Positions 24,814 through 34,254 of a DNA stretch of 64,000 bases are shown piece after piece (position 1 is the stretch's first letter; each line of letters begins with the position of its first letter). Source of the DNA: 20CM-2-65-7 sp963830455 (GTDB taxonomy: Bacteria > Gemmatimonadota > Gemmatimonadetes > Gemmatimonadales > GWC2-71-9); NCBI GenBank assembly GCA_963830455.1, contig CAWHMT010000004.1:186001-250000 (forward strand), in the 5' to 3' direction. The notes beneath the pieces were generated by a model. It worked only from the letters and a program-made list of their open reading frames with translations. It was not told the DNA's origin and ran no database searches. The position numbers and the translations under genes are program-made.

Positions 24814-27800
24814 AGCCCTGACCGGCCCAGCAGTCCCGCACCAAGGCCGGGCCGTTCGCCCGCTGCATCGCGAAATCCAGCAGCTCCACAAACCCCGCCG
24901 CCGCGTCTTCGCAGCGGCCGGCCCGTAACGCCGCCACGGCCGCCAGCTCGCGGTAGCGCGCCGATCCGGGCCGGCGGCTCACGGCGTACCGCAGCACGCT
25001 GTCGGCGAGGGCGGGCGGGGCGTCGATGGCGATCTGCCCCAACGCCTGGCTCAGAAACTCGCCGGGGAATGGGTGGCGGAACGTTCCGCGCGCGGCGCTC
25101 AACGCGCCTCGTGCCTCGCGCGCGGCTTCGTCCCAGCGCTGGCTCCGGGCGGCAATCAGGGCGAGGGCCGCGCGCAGTTGCGCCGTGTCTCCCCCCGCGG
25201 CCAGCGCTTCCCTGAGCCGCACCGTCGCGAGCGGCCTGCTGCGAACCGCAGCGAGCAGCGCCCGCATCACGAGGGCATCGGAACGCGGGTGGCGGCCCGG
25301 CGCGAGCACGGTCTCGAGCAGCGAATCGGCGCGGGCGGTGTCGCCCATCGCGAGGCGAATGCCGGCCATGCGCACGCTCCACTCCGCGACGTCGGGTTGG
25401 GCGCGGCGCGCGCCTTCCAGGTAGGGCAGCACGCCGGGATCGCCGCGCCGCAGCGCAAGGATGCGCAGCAGCGCGAAGGGCGACGTCCCGTCATCCCGCG
25501 TCCCGATCTGCATGAGCGAATCGAACACCGCGTGTGCGGCCGCTCCGGGATCGAGGAAGCGCCGCGCGGCGACGAACTCGAGCCGCGGACGGTTGTCGGT
25601 GTGATCGAACGTGGCCCGCGTGATCAGGCGCGCCACGCCCGAATCGCCCAGCAGCATCCGACCGAAGTACTGATCGAGAGAATCGATGCTCAGCCATTCG
25701 CGCCCGAGCCCGTGCAGTTCACCGCCCGGTCCGAGCAGCTGGGCGACCCATTGCCGGTCGTAGGAGATCGGCCGGCCGGACGCGAGCACGACGAGATCGG
25801 AGGTGCCGCCAAACCACACATGGACGTGCGGAAAGACCTCGCGGAGGCTGCGCACGATGCCGGCGACGATCGGCAATGGCAGCTGGTAGAGCTGAATCCA
25901 TTGACAGAAGATTCCATCGTCGGCGAGGCGCGAGCGGGCGATGCGAAAGAATTCCGGCGTGTACAGGGTCGCGATGCCCGCGACCCAGGGGTTCGAGGGC
26001 TCGGACACGATGACGTCGTAGCGCGTGCGATCGAGCTGCAGCGCGCTGCGCGCGTCGTCGACCACTGCCGAGACGTTCGGCCGCGCCAGCACGGTGTCGT
26101 TCACGGAATAAAACAGGCTGTCCATCTCGAGGACGGCGGGCTCGATCTCCACGACCTTCACCCGCTGCATTCCCGGCGCGCGCGCGAGGACCTGGGTGGT
26201 CACGCCGGTGCCCTGGCCGATGAGAAACGCGGACGTGGCACGGGGGTGCGCCACCAGCGGCGCGAGGCCGATCATGATCTGCGTGTCCATGTCGCCGCGG
26301 TCGGACGCGTCCACCTTGCCGTTCACGCGCAGCGAGCGGCCCGTCTCGCCTTCCCATACGCTCACGGTGGCATTGGGACCTTCGCGGAACGCCAGCTGGC
26401 GGGCGCCGCGGTGCTCGAGAAAGCGCTGCCGCTCCGCCTTGTCCATGCGCTGACGGGCATAGATCGTGGGACCCAGATCGATCAGCCGCGTGCTCCATCC
26501 CGGCGCCGAAATGGCGGCGACCAGGGCGAGCATGCCGAGGATGCCCCCCGCCAGCACGCGCACCCGCAGCCGCCGATCGTCCGCGCTGGCCTCGGCGATC
26601 CCGCGCGCGGCGAGCCCCGCCAGGGTCAGCGCCGCGAGCGCATTAATCGCGAGTCCCACGCGCAGCGTCGCCTGGGTTCCCAGGATCACAACGAAGACGA
26701 AGCCGGTGAGCACGGCGCCCAGGATGCTGCCCGCGGTATTGAGCGCGTACGCCGCCCCGACGTCGGCGCCCCGGGCGCGGCGACTGCGCGCCGTGAGATC
26801 GGTGAGCAGCGGGAAGCTCATCCCCATGCCAATGGCGGGGATCAGGACGACCGCACCGACGGCGACGCCCATGAGGACAAGGCGCGCAGCGGCGCTCATG
26901 TCGGGGATCTGGAACACGGCGATGATGTAGGAGGGCAGGATTCCAAAGAACAGGAACAGCGCCGCGGCCCCCACGCCCGTGATCCCCTGGGCGAGCGCGG
27001 CACTCGCGGCGGTGTCGGCGCGCGGCATGCTGCGCCGCGCCACCATCACGCTGCCCAGACCGATGCCGAGCAGGAACACGAGGAGCACGAGGGTGAAGGC
27101 GTAGGTCGATCCGCCCACGATCATTACGAGCACGCGGGTCCAGGCGATCTCGTTGAGGAGTGAAGCAAACGCCGTGAGTCCGAGCAGGATCAGGGCCACC
27201 GTGTGCAGCGGATCGCGCGTTGGTGGAGGCTCCGGCGACGGCTCGGGAATGGGATCGGCCACAACCTGCGCGCGCCCGAATCGAATGGCCGCGGCGCCGA
27301 TCGCGAGATTGAGCGCGGCGGTCGTCCAGAGCGAGGCACGCACCCCCACGAACTCGATGAGGAAGAATCCCGCGAGGGCGGTCCCCGTCATGGCGCCCAG
27401 GGTGTTCAACCCGTACAGCCGGCCGAGCGATGGTTTCAGCAGGCCGCGGTCCTCGCCCATCAATGCTCGGGTCAGGATGGGCAGCGTACCGCCCATCAGC
27501 GTGGTGGGAATCAGCAGCACCAGCGCGGCCAGGCCAAAGCGCAGGGCGACGCTCGCCACGCCGCCGAGCGCGAGGGCGCCGGCCGTGCCGATGTAGATCG
27601 CGTGCGCCAGGGCGAGCACCAGCGGCGAGATGATGCCAAAGACGCCGATCGCGATTTCCAGCCAGCCGTACAGCTTCGCCGGATTGCGGGAGCGGTCCGC
27701 GACACGCCCGAACAGCCACGCCCCGAGGCCGAGGCCGCCCATGTAGGCCGCCACGACGGTCGTGACCGATTGAATCGTCGAGCCGAACGACTGGTAGAGG

Positions 27801-27889
27801 ACGCGGACCCAGAGGAGCTCGTACACGAGCCCGGTGGCGCCCGACAGAAAGAAGAGGAAGGTGTAGAGGAGCGCGGGCCTAGAACGCAT
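24743..27889 (-). CDS. fused MFS / spermidine synthase-like membrane protein with C-terminal repeat region
   Basis: 1048 aa from the ATG at 27889. The N-terminal half (about 1-480) is a multi-pass membrane domain starting TFLFFLSGATGLVYELLWVRVL, the hallmark of fused MFS/spermidine synthase proteins. The middle (about 520-760) is a SAM-dependent aminopropyltransferase-like Rossmann fold: IGQGTG, EIEPAVLEM, VVDDAR and VSEPSNPWV. The last 290 residues look like TPR-type helical repeats (LEGARRAQPD, ALVMRALLAA). The in vivo reaction is not established for this family. The start overlaps the E1 gene's end by 11 bases. The stop lies within the 10-C run shared with the kinase gene. Confidence 0.9.
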   Translation of the reverse strand: MRSRPALLYTFLFFLSGATGLVYELLWVRVLYQSFGSTIQSVTTVVAAYMGGLGLGAWLFGRVADRSRNPAKLYGWLEIAIGVFGIISPLVLALAHAIYIGTAGALALGGVASVALRFGLAALVLLIPTTLMGGTLPILTRALMGEDRGLLKPSLGRLYGLNTLGAMTGTALAGFFLIEFVGVRASLWTTAALNLAIGAAAIRFGRAQVVADPIPEPSPEPPPTRDPLHTVALILLGLTAFASLLNEIAWTRVLVMIVGGSTYAFTLVLLVFLLGIGLGSVMVARRSMPRADTAASAALAQGITGVGAAALFLFFGILPSYIIAVFQIPDMSAAARLVLMGVAVGAVVLIPAIGMGMSFPLLTDLTARSRRARGADVGAAYALNTAGSILGAVLTGFVFVVILGTQATLRVGLAINALAALTLAGLAARGIAEASADDRRLRVRVLAGGILGMLALVAAISAPGWSTRLIDLGPTIYARQRMDKAERQRFLEHRGARQLAFREGPNATVSVWEGETGRSLRVNGKVDASDRGDMDTQIMIGLAPLVAHPRATSAFLIGQGTGVTTQVLARAPGMQRVKVVEIEPAVLEMDSLFYSVNDTVLARPNVSAVVDDARSALQLDRTRYDVIVSEPSNPWVAGIATLYTPEFFRIARSRLADDGIFCQWIQLYQLPLPIVAGIVRSLREVFPHVHVWFGGTSDLVVLASGRPISYDRQWVAQLLGPGGELHGLGREWLSIDSLDQYFGRMLLGDSGVARLITRATFDHTDNRPRLEFVAARRFLDPGAAAHAVFDSLMQIGTRDDGTSPFALLRILALRRGDPGVLPYLEGARRAQPDVAEWSVRMAGIRLAMGDTARADSLLETVLAPGRHPRSDALVMRALLAAVRSRPLATVRLREALAAGGDTAQLRAALALIAARSQRWDEAAREARGALSAARGTFRHPFPGEFLSQALGQIAIDAPPALADSVLRYAVSRRPGSARYRELAAVAALRAGRCEDAAAGFVELLDFAMQRANGPALVRDCWAGQGFRGTGASSAGTAEPPEKGEPPPH

Positions 27890-30029
27890 GCAGCTCACGC
27901 ATGGCCTGCGCGAGATCCTCCACTTGAGGCAGGATGTAGTCCTCGAGGTCGGGCGCGTAACCGACGAACGTGTCGGTCGACGCGACACGCTTCACGGGCG
28001 CGTCGAGCCACGGAAAGCACTGATCCGCGATCCGCGCCGCGATCTCCGCGCCGTAGCCCCACGAGAGCGCGTCCTCGTACGCGACGATCACGCGGTTGGT
28101 CTTGCGAATCGACGCCGCGATGGTCTCCCAGTCGACGGGCGAGAGGGACCGGAGATCGATGACCTCGACGCTGATCCCGTCCTTCTCCTCGACCTCCTTC
28201 GCCGCCACCAGCGCGCGCTGCACCACGGCCCCGTACGTCACCACGGTCACGCCGTCGCCATCGCGGGCGACGCGCGCTTTGCCGAACGGGATCATGAAGT
28301 TGGGGCCGGGATTTGGAGCCTTGTTGTAGGTCTGGCGGTAGAGGTGCTTGTGCTCGAGGAAGATGACCGGGTCTTCGCAGCGAATGGCGGTGCGCAGCAG
28401 GCCATTCGCATCGAGCGCGGTGGCGGGACAAATGACCCGAATGCCGGGCACGGAGGTAAACACGACCGCGCCCGTTTGCGAGTGGTAGACGGCGCCACCC
28501 TTCAGGTAGCCGCCATACGTGACGCGCACCACGACCGGCGCGCTGAATTCATTGTTCGAACGCCAGCGAATCGTGGCGAGCTCGTTGCGCAGCTGGTGAT
28601 ACGCGGGCCAGATGTAGTCGAAGAACTGGATTTCGACGACCGGCTTCAGCCCGCGCGTGGCGAGCCCAATCGCGCGGCCCACGATGTTCGCTTCGGCCAG
28701 AGGCGAGTTGTACACGCGGTCGCTGCCGAACTGGCGCTGCAGCCCCCAGGTCACCTTGAAGACACCGCCCTTGCCCTTCACTTCTCTGAGGTACTGCTCG
28801 CGACTCACATCGGCGACGTCTTGCCCGAAGACGAGGATGCGCGGATCACGCGCCATCTCGTCTTTCATGGACGCGTTGAGCAGATCCACCATGGTGGTGG
28901 GCTCGCCGGTAAAGTGCGGATCGTCTTCGGTGTCGAACTGCTCCGATGTCGGATCCACATCGGGCGAAAACACGAACCGCAACGCCGATTCCGCCTTGGG
29001 CTGGGGCGATGTCAGGGCCATGTCGGCGGCGACCTGAACGTCCTCTTCCACCTGAGCCTGGATCGCCTGGAGCTCCGATTCGGTGGCGACACCCTCCTCG
29101 AGCAACCGCCGAGGGAACGTCGCGACGGGATCGCGCCTGGCTTCCTCTTCACGCTCGCGCGCAGGCTTGTAGAGGACTTCGTCGTCCGACAGTGAATGCG
29201 AGTACGGACGGGTCACGTGCGCATGGACCAGCGCCGGACCCTTGCGCTGGCGGCACCACTCGGCGGCGCGGGTCAGCACGTCGTAGGACGCGATCGGATC
29301 GCAGCCGTCCACTTCCTGCACCAGCAGGTTCGGAAAGTTGGACACCAGCTTCGACACCGAACCCCCGGCGGTCTGCACCTCGATCGGGACGGAGATGGCG
29401 TAATTGTTGTCTTCGATGAGAAACAGGACGGGCAGCTTGAGATTGCTGGCCGTGTTCAAAGCTTCCCACCACTCCCCCTCGCTCGTCGTGCCGTCGCCCG
29501 CGGAGCAGTAGACGACTTCGTCTCCCTGGATCGGCTTGTCCTTCAGCTCGTCGATGCGGTGGTAGCGGAGCCACGCCTCAGCGCATCCGACGGCCTGGAG
29601 AAACTGGGTGCCGGTCGGGCTCGATTGCGTGACGATGTTGAGCTGCTTGTGGCCCCAGTGCGACGGCATTTGGCGCCCGCCGGAGTTCGGATCCTCGGCG
29701 GCGGCCACGCCCGAAAGGAACATCTCGGTCGGCGTCATCCCGAGCGTGAGGCAGAGGGCCCGATCGCGGTAGTAGGGATAGAACCAGTCGTAGCCGGGGC
29801 GGAGCGCCTTGCCGGCGGCCACGAGCACGCTTTCATGACCCGCGCCCGAGATCTGGAAAAAGATCTTGTTCTGGCGCTTGAGCTGGATCTCCTTGTCGTC
29901 GATCCGGCGCGACAGAAACATGAGCCGATAGATGTCGAGCAAGTCGGCCTTGGAGAGTGCCGACGTGCTTTTCGGAGTCCGGGATTGCGAGGGCGCGGCT
30001 TTGCTCGCGGTGCGGGGACGGGTCGCCAT
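27879..30029 (-). CDS. 2-oxoacid (branched-chain) dehydrogenase E1, fused alpha-beta subunits
   Basis: Thiamine-diphosphate enzyme that decarboxylates 2-oxo acids and passes the acyl group to E2, here probably from branched-chain amino acid breakdown. A basic Ala/Ser-rich tail (1-25) is followed by the alpha part (about 25-350) with the ThDP motif GDGTTSEGEWWE...NN and then the beta part (about 375-716, AEANIVGRAIGLA, SWGYGAEIAARI). Single-chain alpha-beta fusions of about 700 aa are known. No E2 or E3 gene is nearby. TACTTT six bases before the ATG suggests a leaderless start. The downstream membrane protein overlaps it by 11 bases. Confidence 0.92.
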   Translation of the reverse strand: MATRPRTASKAAPSQSRTPKSTSALSKADLLDIYRLMFLSRRIDDKEIQLKRQNKIFFQISGAGHESVLVAAGKALRPGYDWFYPYYRDRALCLTLGMTPTEMFLSGVAAAEDPNSGGRQMPSHWGHKQLNIVTQSSPTGTQFLQAVGCAEAWLRYHRIDELKDKPIQGDEVVYCSAGDGTTSEGEWWEALNTASNLKLPVLFLIEDNNYAISVPIEVQTAGGSVSKLVSNFPNLLVQEVDGCDPIASYDVLTRAAEWCRQRKGPALVHAHVTRPYSHSLSDDEVLYKPAREREEEARRDPVATFPRRLLEEGVATESELQAIQAQVEEDVQVAADMALTSPQPKAESALRFVFSPDVDPTSEQFDTEDDPHFTGEPTTMVDLLNASMKDEMARDPRILVFGQDVADVSREQYLREVKGKGGVFKVTWGLQRQFGSDRVYNSPLAEANIVGRAIGLATRGLKPVVEIQFFDYIWPAYHQLRNELATIRWRSNNEFSAPVVVRVTYGGYLKGGAVYHSQTGAVVFTSVPGIRVICPATALDANGLLRTAIRCEDPVIFLEHKHLYRQTYNKAPNPGPNFMIPFGKARVARDGDGVTVVTYGAVVQRALVAAKEVEEKDGISVEVIDLRSLSPVDWETIAASIRKTNRVIVAYEDALSWGYGAEIAARIADQCFPWLDAPVKRVASTDTFVGYAPDLEDYILPQVEDLAQAMRELHAF

Positions 30030-30035
30030 ACGATG

Positions 30036-30041
30036 AAAGTA
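30036..30041 (-). promoter_or_regulatory. TACTTT box, probable leaderless promoter of E1
   Basis: On the minus strand TACTTT lies exactly six bases before the E1 ATG (30029), leaving no room for a ribosome binding site. Confidence 0.45.
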
Positions 30042-30089
30042 GCCTACCAGCGCTCAGTCTTCACGTCCGCCAGGAGGTAACTTGAGGCC

Positions 30090-30569
30090 ATGGACGAAGC
30101 CGCCAAAAAAGCGATCCTCCGCCACTTCCCCTACGGGCTGTACGTGATCACCGTCGCGCACAACGGCGAAGACCACGGCATGACCGCTAACTGGCTCACC
30201 CAGGCGGCCTTCGAGCCGCCCATGGCCGTCGTCGCGATCGAGAACACCTCCAAGACCATCGGGATGATCCGCGACTCCCACCACTTCGCCATCAACCTGC
30301 TGCTGTCTCACCAGCGCGACCTCGCCGGGAAGCTGGGCAAATCGTCCGAGCAGGCGCCCCAGAAGCTCAAAGGCATCAAGACCAGACCGGCGCCCGTCTC
30401 CGGCACGCCCGTGCTCGTGGATGCGCTCGGGTGGGTCGAATGTCGCGTAGTCGCGACGCTGCCGGCCGGCGATCACACCCTGGTGCTCGGCGAAATCGTC
30501 GGCGCCGGCGTGGAGCACGAGGGCGAGCCGCTCACCCTGCAGGACGCGGGGTTCAAGTACTCCGGCTGA
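30090..30569 (+). CDS. flavin reductase family protein (FMN-binding split barrel)
   Basis: 159-aa cytoplasmic flavoprotein that binds FMN and uses NAD(P)H to reduce flavin for a partner oxygenase or for itself. FPYGLYVITVAHNGEDHGMTANW near the N-terminus and the later SKTIGMIRDSHHFAINLL and LGWVECRVV fit the HpaC/flavin-reductase-like domain over its whole length. AGGAGGTAA lies ten bases before the ATG, one of the strongest ribosome binding sites here. It is transcribed alone, divergent from E1, and its stop is one base from the convergent amidohydrolase stop. The partner enzyme is not seen. Confidence 0.9.
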   Translation: MDEAAKKAILRHFPYGLYVITVAHNGEDHGMTANWLTQAAFEPPMAVVAIENTSKTIGMIRDSHHFAINLLLSHQRDLAGKLGKSSEQAPQKLKGIKTRPAPVSGTPVLVDALGWVECRVVATLPAGDHTLVLGEIVGAGVEHEGEPLTLQDAGFKYSG

Positions 30570-30570
30570 A

Positions 30571-32220
30571 TTACGGCTTCCGGTACACAACGCTTCCGTC
30601 CACAATCGTGTAGCGCGGCTTGATCGTCCCCAGTGACTCCGGTGGGACTGCGAACGGGTCGTGATCGAGCACGACCACATCGGCAAAGCGCCCCGCCGCG
30701 AGTGTGCCCCATTCCTGTTCCTTGAAGGTCGCCCACGCGTTGCCGTAGGTGTAGGCGCGCAGGGCTTCACCCACGCTGATCTTCTGGTCCGGCACCCAGC
30801 CGCCGGGGTTCTGGCCGTCGAGTGTGCGGCGGGTGACCGCCGCATACACACCGAGCATGGGATCGAGCGGCGCCACCGTCCAATCCGAGCCGAACGCGAG
30901 CGGCGCGTCGCTGTCGAGCAACGAGCGGAACGCGTACGTCGTGAGGATCCGCTGCGGGCCGATGCGCACCACAAGCCAGCGTCCATCGTCGATCGCGTGA
31001 TACGGCTGCATCGACGCCACGACGCGCTGCGCGCCGAACCGGGCGACGTCCCCGGTACGCAGGTGCTGCGCGTGCTCGATCCGGAAGCGGCGGTCGCGGG
31101 CGCCGTGCGCGCGCGCCACGCTGTCGTAGATCGCAAGCAGAATGGCGTTGGCGCGGTCTCCGATCGCGTGCACCGCGATCTGGAGGCCGGCGGAATCGGC
31201 CCCGCCGATCCAGGCGCGCATGTCGGACTCGGGCTGGAGCATCAGTCCGCGGTAGCCTGCTGAATCCGAGAACGGCTCGAAGAAGAAGGCCGTGCGCGAG
31301 CCGGCCGACCCGTCCATGAACCCTTTGACGCCACCGATGCGCACCCAGTCGTCACCAGCGCCGCCGCTGCTGATGCTTTCGGCAACAGCACGCCAGTCTT
31401 CGATGGGGAAATACAGCGCCGCGCGCATCGTGAGGCGATTGGCGCGGGCGAGCCGCCGATAGCTCGCGAGATCGGCCCATGAGGCGGATACATGCGCAGT
31501 GGCCGTGACACCCAACGAAGCGGCATGAGCCAACGCGCGGGCCAGGGCCGAGTCGCGTTGCTCGGGCGAAGGATCGGGGATGACGCGCCCGATCAAATCC
31601 ATCGCCTGGTCCTTGAATATGCCGATCGGCTCGCCCGAGGCAGTGCGCGGGATTTCTCCACCGACCGGTGCCGGCGTGCCTCTGGTGACTCCGGCGGCCC
31701 GCATCGCGGCACTGTTCGCGAGCGCCATGTGGCCATCGAGTCGATTGACGAACACCGGGTTGTTCGGCGTGACGGAATCGATCCAGCCGTGCCGGGGCAG
31801 CGGCGTGCCGCGCCACAGGGTGTGATCCCAGTCGCCACCGGTGATCCATTCCCCCGGCTTGAGCCGCGCGGCGTACTCCTTGAGGCGGCGCACGAACTCC
31901 TGCGGCGTGGCCGCATCGCGCAGATCCACCGACGCGAGTTGGAAGCCGCCGCTGATGAAATGCGTGTGGCCATCCGCGAAGCCCGGCATGACCAGGCCGC
32001 CCTCCGCGTCCAGCACCTGCGTCTTCGATCCGACGTAGCGTGCGATGTCCGCCGAGTCGCCGACGGCGAGGATCTTCCCGTCGCCGATCGCCACGGCGCC
32101 GCGCTGGCCACGGCCGGCGGACAGTCCGGTCCATACCGGCCCGCCCTGGATGACAACGTCCGCTTTGGAGCCGCAAGCGCCGAGCACGGTGAGCGCGACG
32201 ACGTACGACGCACGACGCAC
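30571..32220 (-). CDS. amidohydrolase family lipoprotein (YtcJ-like)
   Basis: 549-aa metal-dependent hydrolase of the amidohydrolase 3 group. A GTG start at 32220 is supported by AGGAGG six bases upstream and by the resulting lipoprotein signal (VRRASYVVALTVLGAC). Motifs: MPGFADGHTHF (metal HxH), VHAIGDRAN, RIEHAQHL and FGSDWTVAPLDP. YtcJ-like enzymes have varied or unknown substrates (cyclic amides, N-acyl compounds), so none is assigned. It follows a small coiled-coil protein gene by 11 bases, forming a two-gene operon. Confidence 0.9.
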   Translation of the reverse strand: MRRASYVVALTVLGACGSKADVVIQGGPVWTGLSAGRGQRGAVAIGDGKILAVGDSADIARYVGSKTQVLDAEGGLVMPGFADGHTHFISGGFQLASVDLRDAATPQEFVRRLKEYAARLKPGEWITGGDWDHTLWRGTPLPRHGWIDSVTPNNPVFVNRLDGHMALANSAAMRAAGVTRGTPAPVGGEIPRTASGEPIGIFKDQAMDLIGRVIPDPSPEQRDSALARALAHAASLGVTATAHVSASWADLASYRRLARANRLTMRAALYFPIEDWRAVAESISSGGAGDDWVRIGGVKGFMDGSAGSRTAFFFEPFSDSAGYRGLMLQPESDMRAWIGGADSAGLQIAVHAIGDRANAILLAIYDSVARAHGARDRRFRIEHAQHLRTGDVARFGAQRVVASMQPYHAIDDGRWLVVRIGPQRILTTYAFRSLLDSDAPLAFGSDWTVAPLDPMLGVYAAVTRRTLDGQNPGGWVPDQKISVGEALRAYTYGNAWATFKEQEWGTLAAGRFADVVVLDHDPFAVPPESLGTIKPRYTIVDGSVVYRKP

Positions 32221-32230
32221 GAGGAGCCTC

Positions 32231-32485
32231 CTAACGAAGCTTGGTAATCCGGCGAAGGGTATCGAGCGCTGCGATGGGATCGGCACCGGTATCGGCCTTG
32301 GCCGCCGGCTTGCCGAGGCCGTCTCGAATGTCGAGCAACACTTCGAGCAGCAGCTGCTCACGCTGGTAGGCGGCGTCCAGATCGGCCATGCGACGCTCGT
32401 CGCCGGATTTCTTGGCGCGATCGTAGGCGTCGCGATAGACGCTGTCGAGATTGTCGAGAATCTGCTGGCGCGGCCGTGGACTCAT
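32231..32485 (-). CDS. small charged coiled-coil protein, unknown function
   Basis: 84 aa, strongly helical and charged (ILDNLDSVYRDAYDRAKKSG, then a Leu-rich stretch), without signal or membrane segment. ATG at 32485 with TATCTT eight bases upstream (leaderless pattern). It is the first gene of the unit with the amidohydrolase lipoprotein. No family recognised; the ordered codons and its own promoter box argue for a real gene. Confidence 0.65.
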   Translation of the reverse strand: MSPRPRQQILDNLDSVYRDAYDRAKKSGDERRMADLDAAYQREQLLLEVLLDIRDGLGKPAAKADTGADPIAALDTLRRITKLR

Positions 32486-32493
32486 GCGGCCGA

Positions 32494-32503
32494 AAGATAT
32501 AGG
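32494..32503. promoter_or_regulatory. shared bidirectional leaderless promoter
   Basis: On the minus strand TATCTT (32494-32499) is eight bases from the ATG at 32485; on the plus strand TATAGG (32498-32503) is eight bases from the ATG at 32512. The boxes overlap by two bases, and the start codons are 26 bases apart. Confidence 0.55.
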
Positions 32504-32511
32504 TTCTCGCC

Positions 32512-33042
32512 ATGTCGCTCAAAGGCAAACGAATCCTGTTTTTCGCGGCCCCGCTGTATGAAGATCTCGAGCTTTGGTATCCGAAGATTCGGCTCGAGGA
32601 GGAGGGGGCCAGCACGACCGTCGCCGGCATGGGCGAGAAGACATACCCAGGGAAACGCGGTTATCCAGTCACCGTCGATACGAACATCGACCAGGTCTCC
32701 GCATCCGATTTCGACGGTCTCGTCATTCCGGGCGGCTTTGCCCCCGACCAGCTGCGGCGGTCCGACAAGTGTCTCCAGTTGACGCGCGAGATCTACCAGG
32801 CGGGCAAGCCCGTGGCGTTCATCTGTCACGCGGGGTGGGTGCCGATTTCGGCCAAGATTCTGAAGGGCAAACGCGCGACGAGCGTCCGAGCGATCAAGGA
32901 CGACATGGAGAACGCCGGCGTGATCTGGGAAGACAGCGCGGTGGTGGTCGACGGCAATCTGATTTCGTCGCGAACACCGGCCGATTTGCCGCAGTTTTGC
33001 AAAGCACTGATCGCGGCGTTACGACAGGGGCCGCAGGACTAG
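32512..33042 (+). CDS. DJ-1/PfpI family protein
   Basis: 176-aa class I glutamine-amidotransferase-like protein of the PfpI/YhbO type. It shows the glutamate region LYEDLELWYP, VIPGGFAPDQLRR and the nucleophile elbow FICHAGW with its cysteine. PfpI members are reported as peptidases or glyoxalase/protein-deglycation stress proteins; which applies here is unknown. It is transcribed from the shared divergent promoter and its 3' end overlaps the convergent DUF1015 gene by 24 bases. Confidence 0.9.
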   Translation: MSLKGKRILFFAAPLYEDLELWYPKIRLEEEGASTTVAGMGEKTYPGKRGYPVTVDTNIDQVSASDFDGLVIPGGFAPDQLRRSDKCLQLTREIYQAGKPVAFICHAGWVPISAKILKGKRATSVRAIKDDMENAGVIWEDSAVVVDGNLISSRTPADLPQFCKALIAALRQGPQD

Positions 33043-34254
33043 GCCGCTCGGCACTTTGGGAATGAAGTACGTGGACTTGGGCGGCATCACATCGCCCGCG
33101 TCCGCGACCGCGAAGACCTGTTCCACCTTCGTCGGATTGAGCAGCACCGCCATCGCCGCCCCCCCATGCTGCACCATGTCCAGCGCCTGTTTCGCGTCCG
33201 CCACGTAGCGCACGATCGGAGTCGACGTCCCGGCGCCGAGAATCTCCTTTACCACGAGCGACTCGATGCGCGCCACATCCAGTTCGCGCGCCGCTTCGCT
33301 GTGGGCGAGGCTTGGCAGGCGATCGGGGAGCGTCCCGGGCCGCATGACCAGTGCGACCATGCGAGCGCGGTCCGTGACGATGCACGCGGTGCGCTCACGC
33401 CCGAGCGACGCGAGCGTGGCAACGGGGTCGACTCCCGCAGGCACGGGCTGCACGTCGAACCAGTCGCGCCAGCGCGGGAGCATGTGATCCAGGTCTCGCC
33501 CTGCGCCGAAGATCACGCGATGCGTGGGCAGCACCGCCAAGCCGGAATCCTGCGCCGAGACGATGAGCGCCAGTACGCGATCGGCAGCGGGGTTCTCGAG
33601 CGCGTACGCGCTGGCCGTCTCGTAGCGATGGTGGCCGTCGGCGATGTACAGGGGGGACGGGGGAAAGGGGAAGGGGGACGTGTCGCGAACAATCCAAAGA
33701 CGGATCCCTACTCCGTTCAGCTCGGCACTGGCGTCGGGCTTCCCGCGAGCGACAGTGGCCACCGCATTCGCGAGAGAGCGATCGCGATCGGGCGCGAGCA
33801 GAAAGATCGATTCGATGTTTGTGGCGGTCGCGCGCATGAGCGCGAGGCGATCGGCCTTGGGACCGGCATGGGTGTGCTCGTGGGGACGGATGCGGCGCGG
33901 TTCGTACCCCTCCGCCGCGACGGCGGCGAAGACGCCCCGCCGCGTGCATTTCTCGCCCGTTGGTAATGTGAAGTCCTGCGCCATCACATAGAGCACCGGA
34001 TCGGGATCGCGCCGCAGCACCCCGCTCGCGCGCCAGGCAGCGAGCCGCTCGGCCGCCGCCTGGTAGCGGTCATCATCGGGCTGCCCGGGCCGCGCTTCCG
34101 GCAGCATCACGTGCACGATATTGTCTGCGTCGAGCGCCGCGTACCGCGCGCGCTCGGCAGGATCGATGACGTCATAGGGAGGCGCGATCAGGCGGCTCAG
34201 CTTCTCCGCGGCCGCGTAGCGCTCGCCCCGAAACGGCGCAACGAGGTCAGCCAT
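33019..34254 (-). CDS. DUF1015 family protein
   Basis: 411-aa cytoplasmic protein matching DUF1015: it starts with PFRGERY and LIAPPYDVIDPAERARY and has ADGHHRYETASAY in the middle. The His/Tyr-rich motif suggests an enzymatic site, but the family function is only loosely described (some members sit with serine/phosphoserine metabolism). Its ATG overlaps the divergent MazG-like ATG within CATG (34252-34255), so each promoter must lie inside the other gene. The 3' end overlaps the PfpI gene. Confidence 0.88.
   Translation of the reverse strand: MADLVAPFRGERYAAAEKLSRLIAPPYDVIDPAERARYAALDADNIVHVMLPEARPGQPDDDRYQAAAERLAAWRASGVLRRDPDPVLYVMAQDFTLPTGEKCTRRGVFAAVAAEGYEPRRIRPHEHTHAGPKADRLALMRATATNIESIFLLAPDRDRSLANAVATVARGKPDASAELNGVGIRLWIVRDTSPFPFPPSPLYIADGHHRYETASAYALENPAADRVLALIVSAQDSGLAVLPTHRVIFGAGRDLDHMLPRWRDWFDVQPVPAGVDPVATLASLGRERTACIVTDRARMVALVMRPGTLPDRLPSLAHSEAARELDVARIESLVVKEILGAGTSTPIVRYVADAKQALDMVQHGGAAMAVLLNPTKVEQVFAVADAGDVMPPKSTYFIPKVPSGLVLRPLS

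Noticed and set aside
25073..27163. Long open frame antisense to the fused MFS/spermidine synthase
   Set aside because: Same reason: His/Arg/Gly-rich translation with no family features; sense strand carries clear motifs.
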